A DNA stretch of 64,000 bases from Chlorokybus atmophyticus (lineage: Eukaryota; Streptophyta; Chlorokybophyceae; Chlorokybales; Chlorokybaceae), in assembly GCA_009103225.1 (NCBI GenBank), contig RHPI01000777.1:61239-125238 (forward strand), written 5' to 3'. The position numbers and the translations under genes are program-made. Shown here one piece after another: positions 25,526 through 46,457 of this stretch (position 1 is the first letter of the stretch; each line of letters opens with the position of its first letter). A model generated the notes under the pieces. The model made no database searches. It was given only the letters and a program-made list of their open reading frames with translations, and was not told the DNA's origin.

Positions 25526-28286
25526 GCAGGCTGCAACACGCGAGCTGATGTGAGCACACGTGTGTGCCAGCAGGCGCGTCAAGACGGGTGCGCAATCCCT
25601 GTATATGCACCGTTGTTGCATGCACATGCTAGCACACTTGTCATACTCACTCTGCTTGTAAACAGCATGTGTGCACAGGATGCTACCGATTGCAGCAATA
25701 TGCATGTGCAACACATTACTATAAAGTTTGGCGTACAACGCCACTACGGTGGGCTGAGGCAGGTTGGGAGGCGGGGGTGAGGAGGTGTTGGACCAACATA
25801 CACACTGTTGGTCAGCGTTCACAGCTAGCATGCAAACGTCGCCGCCTCGCACGGTCATCTGAATTGATCTCTCTGTTTCCATGCAGGCACTAGTTACATA
25901 ACTGCACATGATGATCTGCGCACACTTGTGCACGTGAGGAGGTGCACACACTCATGCACTCGCCACACAATGCGCTTACAGCAAACATGGTGACACATGT
26001 TGTCAGTGTGTATGTCCAGCACAATACCAAGCACCAACATTCAACACCAGCTGCTGCAGCAGCGGCCACCATCCACAAAACCAAACCTTCAACGTGCTCT
26101 ACCACATACCCTGTTACCATCTCTACGCACAAGCCAGGGTGGGAGGCGGGTGGGAGGTGGTTGTCACCTTTTACATCAGAGGAAGGGGGTGAAGGGGAAT
26201 GTCGCAGCCTCTAGCGCTGCGGCCACTACCAGTGACGTCGTTGTGTCCACTGCTGTTACTTGTGTCTTCACTCGCGTTTGCACAGACCTGTGTGCACACG
26301 ATGAGGTTGGAATCGTGCGTGTGAGCGCGCGTGTGCATCAATGCAATGTACGTGTGCGCGTGTGAGCGTGTGTAAACGTGAGCGTGCTTTACGCAATTGG
26401 TTAGTCAGTTTGAGTATGTGTGGTCTCTATTTCCCCTTGAGGAGCCGGGCACGTGCATGTGTGATGGTGGATGTATATATATGCCTGTCTGTGCAAAAGT
26501 AATGCAAAAAATGATGCCGGAAGTATGCAAGCTGCCGCTTGTTTGCGGCGCAGTTGTACACACATGCACAGCATAATGTTAGATGCAATGGTAAATAGAA
26601 AAATCTAGATTGGTGAGCGGTCAAACTTTGAGAAGTAAGCAATTACAAGCATCTAACATATAGCTATGCACCCATACTGCTGATAAGGCCGCCTCCCCCG
26701 CCGCCGCCGCTACTACTGCCGCCGACGCTGCGACTGCCCCTGCCGCCACTGCCGACTATGCTGCCAACGAGAGACTAAGATATCGACTGTTAATGAGTTT
26801 ATGAGTGCGCTATCGTAGGTATTGTCAGTAGCCTAGTATTGCGTCGTGTGTGATATCGAGCTTCCTTGCCCCAATGGTATCTAATAAATGCATAGTTAAA
26901 GAACCCTTTAAGTCCGTAGTCTGTGCAATCGGTGTAAACGCTCAGCGTCGCCAGTAGGGCAAGTTTCCACTGCATAACCGTCTACACGTAGACGTTGAGT
27001 TTGATGGCGCACACGCATACGGTACCGGTAGGCGCCAGCAAGCAGGCTAGCCGTGGGGGTATCGAGTGAGAAGCCAAGCTGATGCCAACCTTAGTCTTAG
27101 CATGTTAGCCTTAGGGTTAGCCTTAAGAGCGACAACTATTTAGCCTCCAACGAGCCGACAAGAAGGAAGTCGTCTTGGAGAAGAAGTGCCGCCGCTGCTT
27201 CGCTGCTCTTCGTGAAGCGCAGCTCTCCGTAACCCTAGCGTGGTGGTGGTGGCGGTGGAGGGTGTTTTAGGCGTCAGCCGACGACGCATGTAGTTAGTCC
27301 GGCGGACGGTCGGTGGGCACCGGCAGTGGCATTGCTACTGGCCCCTGCGCCAGTTCCAGTTCCGTCCACAGGTCAGCAAATGGCCGGCCTTGAGCCATTG
27401 CCAGCGCTGTCGATACAACTGCCGACGCTCGCCGGGGCTCGTTGCAGCGTTGGCGCCACACTTTTGTCCACTGCGGCGACGCTGAGTGTGGTGGCGGTGG
27501 AATTGTAAGCTGCCTGCCGTTAGCTGACAAGCTGAGCCGAGGCGGCGGCAGCGGCGGCGGCGGCAGCGGTGGTGGCGGTGGAGCTGTGGGCGGTCTTAGT
27601 CAGCTGAGAAAAGGGTATGGGGAGTGGTCCGCAACGCGGATTGCAGAGGTGGTGCCTGTAGCCTGGTGGGGTGCGGTGCGTCGCAAAACTGCTGCGCCTC
27701 CTGCCACAAAGGACGGACTGAGCAACACCCGCTGTGATGCGCCTCCTGCCAAAGATAGGGAGGACATGGAGGCAAAGGATGATGAAGACTTGCTCTTGAG
27801 GTAACCGCAGTCCCCGGTGCCAAGACCAGCAGTCTGACAGCATGGCGGTGCAGTGCAAGCGCGCTGCCTGTATTTGTCGCAACCCTTGTCAAAGCATTAT
27901 CTCTGTCGCTAAACCTGTGTCGTCGCAATCGTGTGCAACTTGCACTGGTGTGTCCATTAAACAACACACGATCGCACCTATAACCCTACTTATTTGCATG
28001 GCGGCATTTGCTGGCAGCAGTGATTGCACGTTGGAGTCGGACAGCTCGCTCTCATGCACAGACTCGCCCTTCGCGTGCGCACGCAGCAACGCTAGCTCTT
28101 TAGCAAGTGAGTGTGCTCTACAGCTGTGATACTCGTTTCGGTCATTGCGTAGCTTCACCTATGTCTGCAAGCTTGTTGCCATCATAGTCGTTCTCCTGCT
28201 GATCACAAGCACCTCTCTGTTGTGTAGTGCAGTGATTGATCTAGGTCATATGTTTTGTAGTATATGCAAATTGGTGTTTTGCACAG
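25526..28286. other. Stretch without an identified gene
   Basis: Contains CA/TG-rich patches (25540-25720, 26270-26380), GCC-triplet-rich sequence (26690-26760), a GGC/GGT-rich stretch (27240-27260, 27540-27590) and short ORFs. 27604-27800 (+) could be an exon: it encodes GYGEWSATRIAEVVPVAWW and an acidic end before a gtaacc donor. Its phase does not join the exon at 28287, so an extra exon would be needed. 27880-28110 is open on both strands. Confidence 0.35.
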
Positions 28287-29061
28287 GGGAGCGTAATATC
28301 TACTATCGGTTGTACTATTGCACTGACCAGCAGCCGCTGACATCGGTGCGAAGGGTCACTGTGAGGTTCCCCGACAAATACGACTATCAGCACATAATAC
28401 GCGCGGTGGAGGTTGCGATCCTTGCAGAAGATGCCCGGCATCGTAAACGTACGCTGATTTGAACAAACTTGAAGCATGTGAGCAGTACCCCAGCAGTGTT
28501 CTAGCAGCTCTGTGCGACTTGTTGCAGAAGTGTTTGACGTCTTGCTGCATCTGCTGGCACAATGCAACAGGACACCTTGAACACCTCTGGAAGGCGGGTT
28601 TATTGTGGGATGGTTATCCAGCAGTCTTTATGTGAGTAGCCCTTGGCTTCTGCATTTCAAAAGTTCAGCTGTTGGTGCATTGGCTTTGGACAGCATTGTT
28701 CCGTGTGCAGGTGGTTCACACGGAATCACACATACCAGTATGTCAAGTGCGGTTTGCCATTTCCTGCCAGCGATGCGAGTGACCCTTTAGAGGCAACGGT
28801 TCCGCCTCCGGATGGTGAGTCCTGATTTTGTGTGGGTATACCGGCACTACCGGCATGTTGGTGCGGTTCGTTCTGATACACAACTCTGCTGCTCATGCAG
28901 GGTATGTGCCTGTCGAGCCATGGCCAAGAACGCATCTACTGCCCAGTTGGGTGACCAGGTTGTTTCATTCCGAAACAGAACAGGTGTACACTTGGCCCTG
29001 GTACATCGACCACTGGCAGAAATGCGTTGATCGCCCGGGAAGACCCATTGACAATGGCTGA
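28287..29061 (+). CDS. Unknown protein, C-terminal ~198 residues in four exons
   Basis: Four segments, 28287-28448, 28505-28631, 28669-28814 and 28901-29061, each flanked by GT-AG signals, join without breaking frame into about 198 codons ending in TGA at 29059-29061. The first exon begins two bases into a codon, so the gene starts upstream. Visible segments include SVRRVTVRFPDKYDYQHIIR and AVEVAILAEDARHRK in the first exon, and HLEHLWKAGLLWDGYPAVF in the second. The third is Cys-rich (CWCIGFGQHCSVCRW), and the end is Trp-rich (EQVYTWPWYIDHWQKCVDR). I do not recognise the family. The Cys spacing could be metal-binding, but no standard finger fits. Consistent phase across three introns is the main reason to believe it. 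Confidence 0.5.
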
Positions 29062-30944
29062 GCTGGCTCAGAACCACTGGGACATACTTCAACTGCGCAG
29101 CACTTCTGACTCATGCGAGTTCAGCTGTAAGCCACGGTGGTTGGGCACGCACGCTTCTCTGAGTTGAGCACCTGTCCGACGAGCTTGCAGACCACGAAGG
29201 TCTAATACGGCGCAGGCGTCTGAGAAGGCCTCTCTGGGTGAGCGTGAGGCGCACGAAGCTGAGGCAAGTGAAGTTGACGCAAGGGCTGAGCAGTGTGATG
29301 TAGTTGAGCAGTGTGGCTCGCTGTCTGACTGACTGCGGTGGGCTATTGACTGAGTGCGGTGTGCATCATGGGCTCAGTGGTAGCGAGCATAATGTGCAAG
29401 TGTACTAAAGCATTGTATATATGGGGTCTGCATGCAATAATCTGTGTTGTTACTATAGTCATTCACACGACTTGACGCAATGTCACGTCATGTTGGCGCG
29501 GTGCCAAAGGCTGATATCATATTGGGCTCATGCAAGCTGCTTGCACATGGTAAGCACACGTAGCAGCATTTTCCAGCATTGCTTTGTTGAAAATATGGAA
29601 ACTGCAGTCAATGCGCAGTGCGGAAACGTACGGGTAAGCACACACATAAACGCGCACACCCGTATGGACTGTTCGCTAGCTTATGTACGTGCTACCTCTG
29701 CTGCCTGACCAGCACTGCTTGTATTTCAAGGTGCACAACAATGCAGCGAAGCTAGCGTGAGCTTACCTGTTACTTGACGTTGCAGATATGGCAGATGCAG
29801 ACAGCCACAACATCCGCGGCAAGACAGAAATGTCCGAACATGTTGTCGTGGTTGAAATCGTGCTGTGCGGTGGCATCTTGATGTTCCCATGATGCAGGAT
29901 AATGCCAACGTGACTGAGTGCAATGAAATTTCAACAGGTTCTATTTGTGCGTGCGTGCGTGCGTACAGGATATGCTGGCAGTAGTTGGAGACATGCATGA
30001 CCTCACTCACAGCATGCCAAACAGCATCATGCAAGCACATTACAACACAACCACCGGGCTATACACACAGTTTGTTCCTCACTACACTACACCAGTCTAG
30101 ACCTCCCCGTTAGACATGCATACATGCGTATTGGTAGTGCTTGCATGCGACTGGCATGCGTGTGTGTATGCTTGTGCAGTGATAGGCAGGGATGACAGTA
30201 CGTAGCTTGGTGTGACGGTGTTGCATACTAGTATATTCACATTAGTAGCGCAGTACCTGCCCACACGGGCTCTCAGTTGGTGTTGGCAGAGGCAGCAGTA
30301 GCAGCAGCACAGCATGATGACTCCATCCCGTGTGCAACGTGCAGAATTCGGTAGTTTATTATAGCCTACTAACCACATGCAACAAATTGTCACATGCAAA
30401 GTGTGTCTTTTTGCCATCTGAGGCATGGGATTGCAAACTGTTGTGGCAGTCCTAGAGCATGCTCTTAAGTTGTTGGATGGGGGTAGTAGCAGCATTGACA
30501 AGTCGACATAACTCGTTTTCGTCACCTTGTGAGCACATTATGCAAATACATTTCTAGGTGCAACACTACAGAACTCACATATATGCATACAATGTGCATG
30601 TGTCACATGGGGGCTGTAGTTGCAAGTGATCGTGGCGGGTACAGTGATAGTGATTAAAGACACCGATAAAGTCAGTGTTGATGCATGTACGTTCGATAGT
30701 TTATGCACTGCACACCGCATTAACTGCCAGGCATGTTTAACATGTATTAGCCACACTACCTGCATAGACCAACGGACGTTGAACTTTTCATACTCTTAAC
30801 AGTGATGTATATCAGACAATACACTTGTGCCTCTATACATCTTCACACCATGCATTGCACTTGTCATGCTCCTGTGGAATGCCTCACATGGCGTTTTTAG
30901 AATTGTCCTATGTTGCCGTAAAGTTCACAAGCAGACCCTGCACA
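29062..30944. other. Intergenic, no gene seen
   Basis: Mixed composition with short direct motifs (gagcagtgtg at 29288-29320, gtgcgtgcgtgcgtgcg at 29947-29965). ORFs are short and lack domains. The right end may hold further C-terminal exons of the polycystin-like gene, which I could not place. Confidence 0.4.
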
Positions 30945-38546
<7,602 letters not shown>

Positions 38547-41500
38547 TAACAGCAGAGCCCGTCCCTTGCATACTTCTCTCTGCAGGTCTCACCTTTGTAG
38601 GCCTTTTAAGCTGGACTGTCCTCAGGAATCGGCTCCATGATGCTCATCTTCTTCTTGTTGTTGTTGTCAACAAAAAAGAAGCTGAGCTACTTCAGGCCCT
38701 ACTCTACTGAGTGTGCACATGCACAGGTGCTGCAACCCAACCACAACAGGCACCAACTCCCTCCCCCTCCCCCTCCCCCTGCCCCCAAACATACACAAAC
38801 AAATGCGTACTAGCCAGCAGCTGTTTTAGTATTCGCACGCAAATGACGCAATCGACTCGGACTAAGGAACAATCGTCGTCCTCGAGTCGATGCCGATCAG
38901 ATGCGGGAGAAAAGTTAACCAACGACAATGTGTACAAAATCTACACATCAGCCACTAAAAGCTTGGGAAACTTGAGATACATGACCACACATTGCGTTGC
39001 AAAGACTGCTGCAAGCTGCGGCTTGACTTTTTAGGGCAGTTTGTATGACCGTGAAGGTAGTCTTGTCAGCTGTTAGCGAATGACGCAGCTTGCGTTGCAC
39101 AGCAACATGAGTTCTGAGAGTGACATGACAGGTGAAAGCGCGCTGTTTAGTACAAAATGTAGGACAACAGTGCAATGCAGCTTGACAATGCGCATTCGTG
39201 CATTATGCTGCAAGGAACCCACACAAGATTCTCGTGAACCTCCTAATCTATGCTTTGTACCTGTCAGATGACACCACTATGCATGCGTGTGTGGCTGTGT
39301 GCGCGCAGCTAAGCGGTTGCAACGGCATGCCAGTGCTCCTCTGGCCAATGGCAAGAGGCACTGGCAAGCCGTGGCAGGTTATGTGCACACAGAGGAATGC
39401 AGGAAGCTTCTGAAATGGGTGTTGCTTGCAATTTAAAGCATTATGTGTGTACAGCTAATGCACACCATGTCAGTTAATATTCGTTCTTAAAGCATTGCAT
39501 TACGAGGTTTGTCACGTCAACAAGCACCCTGCGCCTTGCATGCTGCATTGTAAGCTCCGCCAATGAGAGATGAAACAGTAGAAGTGCAGCCATGAGAGGA
39601 ACAGCTAGCGCCTTTTTCACATGGCTAAATTAAACACATATACACAGGAGGAACAACAACAACCCACAAGCAACTCGTTGTTAGCCTTGAAACGATTGTA
39701 CTCAAGTGTTAGCCAAAATTCCAGTTCACGTGCACATCATGAACTTCACAAGAGCACGAGGCTACAGCTGAGAGCGAACAACAACAAGGCAGCAAACAAC
39801 CGCCTCAAACCTCAATCGGCAAGAAAGCGCTACGCTACAGATAGCAAGCACTCTCGCCAGCTGACAGGCGCTACCCAAACAGATGGGAAAGCTTATGCCA
39901 ACACAGCTCTAGGTAGCATGCATGGGCCCACAGAGTGCATGCTGGCAGTGCGGCGCCTAGCCGCCGCCGCCAGTAAGCAATAGCTGTCTGCTGCTGCTGC
40001 TGCTGCTGTCGTTGTCATTGTTGTCGTTGTTAACAGCGTTACCCTAGCTGGGCGACGCCATCCGCAACTGGAGGAGAGCTCTCGGCTACCAGTGCGCTAA
40101 CTTGGCCACTGGTAACAGCCCAAGGGTTGCCAACTTGCCTCCAATGGTCCTCCCTCGCATTGCATGGCTTGTTAGCATTGTGGGAGCCACAGCTGTTGCA
40201 TGTGTGAGTTCTATGATGTAGTAGTCAGTTGTGGGCCTCAATTGCTACCCTGCTGATTTGCCAATGCCAAGCGACAAGCGGCATCTTCCTCGGCAATGTG
40301 GGGTTGTGCAGGATATAATTGTAGGGGTAATGTGCACATACACACATTGTATGCAAATACATAAATATGTCATGCTGCGAACCCAGCCACAAATCCACAG
40401 ATGTCATTGTCGTGCTTATCACCCATGAGATTAACGGGCTCCGAGCTGATCTACTCATCAATATTTGTACCGCTACAAGGTAGCGGGCCCCTGTGATATG
40501 TGCATGTGTGTGCTCAATGTAAATCAACTATGTCATGGTTTACGTGGCCACTTCAACTCAACTCAGCTTGGTGAAGGGGTGGCATTGTGCCTCAAGGTGG
40601 CATGATTTCCGCAGCAGCATTCTAGAGGGGAGGGGGCTGATGCTGTCGTGCACTTTTTTGGCGCAGACTGGTCAGTGGAGTGTTTGATACTGTTTTAATA
40701 ACAATGCAATGCAACATTTTGTGTGCACGTTGGGAGTGGAAACCACACCGACATGCACATGATAGCACACGCAAGCCATTGCAGTGCTCTGGGGCAGCAC
40801 ATGTTACGTAAACGCAAAGCTAACAATAGGTCATACAACACAATAGTTTGATTGCAAGCAACCAATACCCACACGCATTCATGCCACTTCAAGAGCAAAA
40901 CAAAACGCCAACTTGTTCTAACCAAAGTCACAAGCCAGTGACTTTTGTATATTTCTTGCATAATGCTACGCGCGTTGCGAATGCGACCTCACTCGTCACG
41001 TGCACTCAGCATGTTGTTGCGCTGCTAGGCATATGGTTGTTGCCATACAAAGTCACAGACAAGGACCCGCGCGCACGCGCATAGTTAACAAACATCAGCC
41101 TACAATCAAGTGCAGCTACAACCCGGTTCAACCGAGTTGTTTTTTCATTCCGCAGCGTCACCAATTAGCAATGCCACCACCAACCTGCCTGCGGTGATGC
41201 TATCGCGGACACCACACATCATACACACACATCATGCTGCATACATGTGTGTTGGTCGCGATGTTCGCAAGGAAGCACACCACCGTAGCGTCCACCTTAT
41301 GTGCATGACACGCATAGTTGACACAATAAGCAAGTGAATTCATCTTTACATCTCACAACAAGAAACAGAAGCGCAGTAATGATAAATTTTTGCAAATTGC
41401 GACAAGCGACGGAGAACCTAACAGGCACTTCCAGCGCTAGTAGCGTGGTTAGTAAACTTGCCGTGCAAGGCAAGAGTACGGCAACAGCTAGCATGCATGA

Positions 41501-41827
41501 GGAAAAGCGACTTGCAAACATTGCACGAAGTAAAGCACACATATATATGATAAGCATACTCAACCGAAAGCTAACAACAACAATGCTTCAGCAGGCGTCA
41601 ACCGCATGCGAAGCTGCATTTGAGGAATGCTACTCACGGCGTTGCAGGCACCTGCATGTTATTCGGGCCAAATCAGCCACAACAGGTAGCTGAGCTTAAG
41701 AAGCGCTGCGACCACCTCTACAACCTCGCCACTGCCGCCGCTAACGCCGTTGGTACCATACATGTCACATGTGTCTCGCATGGCATTCCGCAAAACATTG
41801 GTGGAAGCTGTCCCCCCCGCCCGACCT

Positions 41828-41869
<42 letters not shown>

Positions 41870-42719
41870 CTCACTGGCAGTGCCCATGATGTTGTGAATG
41901 TGTGCAGGGTATGCGAGGTGCAATCAAAAGGATGTATAACGCAAACATCAGCACAATCACAATCAGATTAATATGCCATGATGTACGCTAAGTTGGCATA
42001 CATCTTCGGGGGGGCTATCACACGCTGCTAGTTCACACCTCACCGACTACAGTACCTAAGACCTCCCCTTAATGCATGCATACCTGTGTACATGTTGTCA
42101 ATCATGTGCCCACACGTGTCTGCGTCCTTTCTTCATTTGGGGACGGCGAGTACGAGTGAGCACGTAAAGATTCATCAACTAGCATAATGAAAAGGTAACT
42201 CGTTGTTGCACACTACGACAGCAACAATTCCAACACACTTTGCTTGCATAGATGAAGAAGCTTGTGTATATTATATGCAACAATTGTGTGCAACGCAGCA
42301 CACCGACAACAACAAGCAATGGCACAAAACAAAAGCTGTCCTTACCTTAGCACAATATAATGTATGCGTGTGTTGCTTTGTCAAAAGAAAAGAGTGTGGT
42401 CGGTTTCATGATGTTGAAAGTTGATAGTATGACTTCATATTGCGAGCTTTTATACCGGGCATGACATGGCCAAGCTTGGTTACAAGTGTTCTTGACTTTT
42501 TGCAATATGTTTGCAATAATAAACTTGACAGCGGTGATACACCATGCTCACCAGCATCAGCTTATCATAAACATTATACATATCATGACACCTCTTAGCT
42601 CAGGTCAGCAGCTGCTCTCGTAATGTCCAACAAAAGCTCTTATCAAAACACTGACCTATCCGATCAATAAGGTCGTGGAAATGCTGCACAACCTGTGCAG
42701 TTAAGTGCGCCTACAGCCG
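38547..42719. other. Intergenic, no confident gene
   Basis: Contains an unsupported 120-codon frame at 39621-39983 (Gln/Asn/Ser/Arg-rich, starting at an ATG), a (CTG)n/(TTG)n stretch at 39990-40030 and (GA)n at 41831-41866. The minus strand near 41640-41760 has a short protein-like stretch (NALAAAVARLYRWSQRF) that I could not connect to any gene. Confidence 0.4.
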
Positions 42720-44790
42720 CGTGTACTTTAAGTCTTTAGCCACCTGCAGCATAGGCGAGATGACGTTAGGAATGGTGTTTGTGTACATGTTGCTGCGCAA
42801 CCAGTGAACCATCATGTCCTCACAGGTCCCCAAGATGCGGGAACATCGCTAGTTGGGAATAACTCAGCAGCTCAAACGCAACAACGTCCGGGGTATGGGC
42901 TGGGATAGCGTCTGTAACCAGGTAGCGCAGAACAGTGTGGAACGCCGAGGACGGCTCCTGCTCCTGGATGGTGATGATGCCTTCATCGGCGTGCCTCAGC
43001 AGCGCAGCAAAATACTCGCTCCTTTGCACAACGATACAGCGCATTGTCTGCATCTGCATTACATAAATGTAAGACATTGCAAGACAAGAACGTAAATAAG
43101 GACATGCTCAAAATGTGTGCATGAAAATATGCCAGTTTGGCAAGGACGTCATGCATAGGATGATGCGCAAGCTATAATATCATAGAGACATCGCATAGAT
43201 ATCTCTTATAAAAGATATCTAATTATGGCATAGCCATGGATGATAAAATTGGCCACGCTTGAATTTGCTTCTGCAATTACTGGCATGCTGAGCATGTCTT
43301 GGGCAAAAGTGGATTGCGGGCGCAGGCATGATGGTGGCAAGGTAATGCAGTGTCCGTCCGTGGCGTAAATAACACCGCGTCATGCGCCCAAAGCAAGCTG
43401 GCGCAGATTCATGAACCTTGCTGCCAAACATGCGCAGCTGTAAGTGGATTACCTCTCACACGAACACACGCGTGCACACAAACACGCACACACACTGGAA
43501 CGCTCGCAAAAGTGCATGCGTATGTGCGTATGCACGCAGTGCAACAACAACTCGTGTGTGCTCATGCGCACATAATAACTACACTGTAGGCTGCACCGTT
43601 CCACAGGTGGTTGAGTACTCAATGCTGCAACATATGAGCTAGTACACACAGCACATCGCATCCAGTAGCATTGCTGTCATATTGAAGATGCCCAAGAAGC
43701 CGACCTGTATGGTTACCTGCTAAACCCACGCCATCAACATGCTCTGGTTCCTCATTGTTAATGTCGTTGTCAGCGCCATCCTCGATGCGTTTGTTCCGAG
43801 CGCTCGCAACCCGCACAACTTTGTTGCCGTTGGGTGAGCCATGGTAGATGGTGCTGTCACTTAATGCATAAGCCATGGTGGACAATCACATGACTGACAC
43901 AAGACTAACACACAATTGTAGTGAACAGCTGGCTGGCATATACAAAGTGACAAACTGTGTGCGATGAGAAGGGAGCGGTCCGGTAGCACAACAATGGTCT
44001 GTGGGAGATAACAATGCTTCGCGTCGTCATACGTGTAATACCTAGACAACGCGTGTTTCGAGTGCTGCATGCACAAGCCTACCGACACACTCATCGGCGA
44101 GTACTTCCAGATTCTGTCGTAGTCAGTGTGCCTGTCATCGCCGCCCACGAGCGACGTTTCTATGGGCGAGCACGCCAGAGTGTTGGGCATGTAATAGCTG
44201 CCACTTCACTTTGGTTCTTTTTGCATCTGCCTGTGGCGGCTTGTCAATGCTCACCATTTTATGCGTGTCTAGATCCACCTGCCAAATGGCGCAGTCAATG
44301 TCGTCGCTCTCCTCGTGGTCAATGAGTCAATGGTTGTGCGCATTGCACATCATGATGATGTGGTTGTATTGCACAATCTCATGATTACCGTGATCATCAT
44401 CACTGCCGATCCCATTAGGACCGTTCATCTTTCTGAACTGACCTTTCCAGTTAAGGGTGCTCACATGGCTCGAAGGCATTATGCGCCTGACCTGCCAGTC
44501 CTCCTAATCGACATACACGCAACCGCGAGCATTTATCGCTAGCACACTCACTCAACATGATGCGCTTGTTAGCGGGGTCGCCGTCGCTGTGGCCTTAGTG
44601 CCCGCTCCCCGCGATGGTGGTGACGTTGCCCGTGTTCAAGCATAGCTTGCGCACGCAGTGGTTCTCTGTGTCTGCAATGTATAAACAATCTGCCTCCGGG
44701 CTCATGGCCAACCTTAATGGACTCTTGAAGTGCGCCTTTCGTGACAACCAGCTGTCTATAAAATCCTCCTCTTCTCCCCCCGCTATCGTT
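42720..44790 (-). pseudogene. Decayed NHL-repeat / BTB-domain gene
   Basis: On the minus strand 44790-44553 encodes a clear NHL repeat (PEADCLYIADTENHCVRKLC then NTGNVTTIAGSG). Its frame meets TAA at 44597-44595. The next repeat (NARGCVYVD, then EDWQVRRIMPSSHVSTL) has TAG at 44506-44504. The same frame then runs to TGA at 44329-44327 before DHEESDDIDCAIWQVDLD. Only 13 nt separate the apparent donor after the first repeat from the next acceptor, too short for an intron, so sequence has been lost. 44190-43960 is still open (DYDRIWKYSPMSVSVG). 43077-42820 is a BTB domain (IVVQRSEYFAALLRHADEG) whose frame breaks by one base at 42832 before DMMVHWLRSNMYTN. Plants and algae carry NHL and BTB proteins, but the combination here is unusual. 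Sequencing errors could explain some breaks, not all. Confidence 0.65.
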
Positions 44791-46457
44791 TGTACCGTCT
44801 ACGGCGCTCGTTTTATGTTGAGGTCCGCATCAAACTCATATTGCAAGAATAGTGATGATGTTAAAGGCAAGCCGTTGAAAAAGCTTTGCGGCTTAGTTAA
44901 AGAAGCAACCGAGCTCTGCACAAAGAAGCGCACTACTCAACTGACCTTTTTAAGTGAGGATGGCTTCGTTGTTGGGTTTTTAAGCTATCTCTTGTCTGTT
45001 GCTGAACTTCACAATGATGTTATTGATGCCATTCGCAATATGAGTTTGCTGCGGACCTCAATCTGGCGCCATGCAATGGATGCGCTCGCTAGGTTTTTAG
45101 CGGTATGCGTGTGCCACGCCAGGTGTAAAGTGAGGCGTGAGTACATACGTGCATAATGTGTTATAACTGTTGTCAAGCCCTTATGTGCTTGACAACAGCC
45201 ATATCGCGCAAGCATCAAAGCAGATCTAACTGACGTACGTGAAAGCATCATGTATGATACAGTGCACAACCAAGCTGGTAAAAATACTTGCTTGCTGCTG
45301 TTCAATTGGGTAGCACTGTGCGCATGCTACCAATAGCTGCGCTTGTATAAAGATTTTTGATAAGCGGATCACACATCGCAGGATGTTTGTTGCAAGGTTG
45401 CAGATTGCACAAAGGACTGCAATGACAACAAAAGCTTTTCCGCATACTCGCCTTATGCAGACTGCTTTTGCAGAGTGTCCCGCAAGCATATACACTTGTG
45501 CAGCTGTATCACATGTCCTGCAGCAATGACCATCGCAATACTACTTACTTATAGTCACGCCGCCCAAGGCAACGTTACCCCGCTTGCGTGTGCAACATTT
45601 ATGCGCTTGGGCGTGTATGTGGCTGTGTGCTCGCTTGCATGTTGATACGCACCCGTTTTATGTGCATATGTAATGCCAATGGTAGCAATGCAAAATTCAG
45701 CTTCAGTCTGCAGCTAGAGCTGCAGGGGGCCAAAGTACACACACAGCACATCAGCACTGTCGTGCACACGTCTTGTGACAGCACAAGCGCATGGATAGCA
45801 TGCTGTTTGCCCTGCAGCAAACGCATAGACAGGCAGGCAAGCAGGCAGCTGCAATTGTGCCTGCTACTCACTTGCTGCCTTGCCAGCTGTGCCAGCAACC
45901 TTCAATAATACAGCGCACCTTCAGTCCGCAAGCCAGCACAGCAGCTCTCCTTCACCAACAAGCCTTACACTGAGCCCCAATGACTACGCAAGCACGAGCT
46001 GGAAGAAGAGGAGGAGCAGAGGCAGGAGGCGGCGGAGGATAAGCACAGCAAGCTTGTCCGCTTTGAAGTGTCAAGTTGGCGGGAAGCGCTGTTGGCGCCG
46101 ACGGTCGGTGCAGATTGTTTAGCATCGACCGTCCGCTCTCGATGGCTACAGTTGACTGCATCACAGAGCAGTGAGAGAGTGCCCACCGATAGTCGGCGCA
46201 GTCCAGGCATGCGCCACTGTCGGCGATCGGCGTTAATTGCAGCAGGATTACGCGGTCACTTGACGGCAGTATGGCTTCCTCCATTCGTTGGTTTAACTGA
46301 CCTCCTAACCGCGGTGCTGTCAGCATGGCAGCCCAGCGGCGGCGGCGGCGACGGACGACGAGGATAAGCCTGGCTTAGCCAGCAGGTCAGTTAGCTCCGT
46401 GGGTTGGTTGCGGAGCAGTGGAAAGAGCTGAAGGCGGCGTTGCGGGGGAGGCGTGCC
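44791..46457. other. Intergenic, one plus-strand ORF of unclear status
   Basis: The plus frame at 44614-45156 stays open for 180 codons; its part after 44860 is protein-like (KPLKKLCGLVKEATELCTKK), but its first 40 codons are antisense to the NHL repeat. 45970-46400 is GGC/CAG-rich and is probably the promoter side of PEX7. No other gene seen. Confidence 0.35.

Noticed and set aside
39621..39983. 120-codon ORF rich in Gln, Asn, Ser and Arg
   Set aside because: Low-complexity composition, isolated, no splice context or recognisable domain.
44504..44597. Alternative genetic code (TAA/TAG read as amino acids)
   Set aside because: TGA also interrupts the same frame, and Rpt5, NLP, PEX7 and MSH6 use standard codons with no internal stops.
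44614..45156. 180-codon plus-strand ORF
   Set aside because: Its first part is antisense to a clear NHL repeat. The later part is protein-like, but I found no splice partner or domain, so it is only mentioned.
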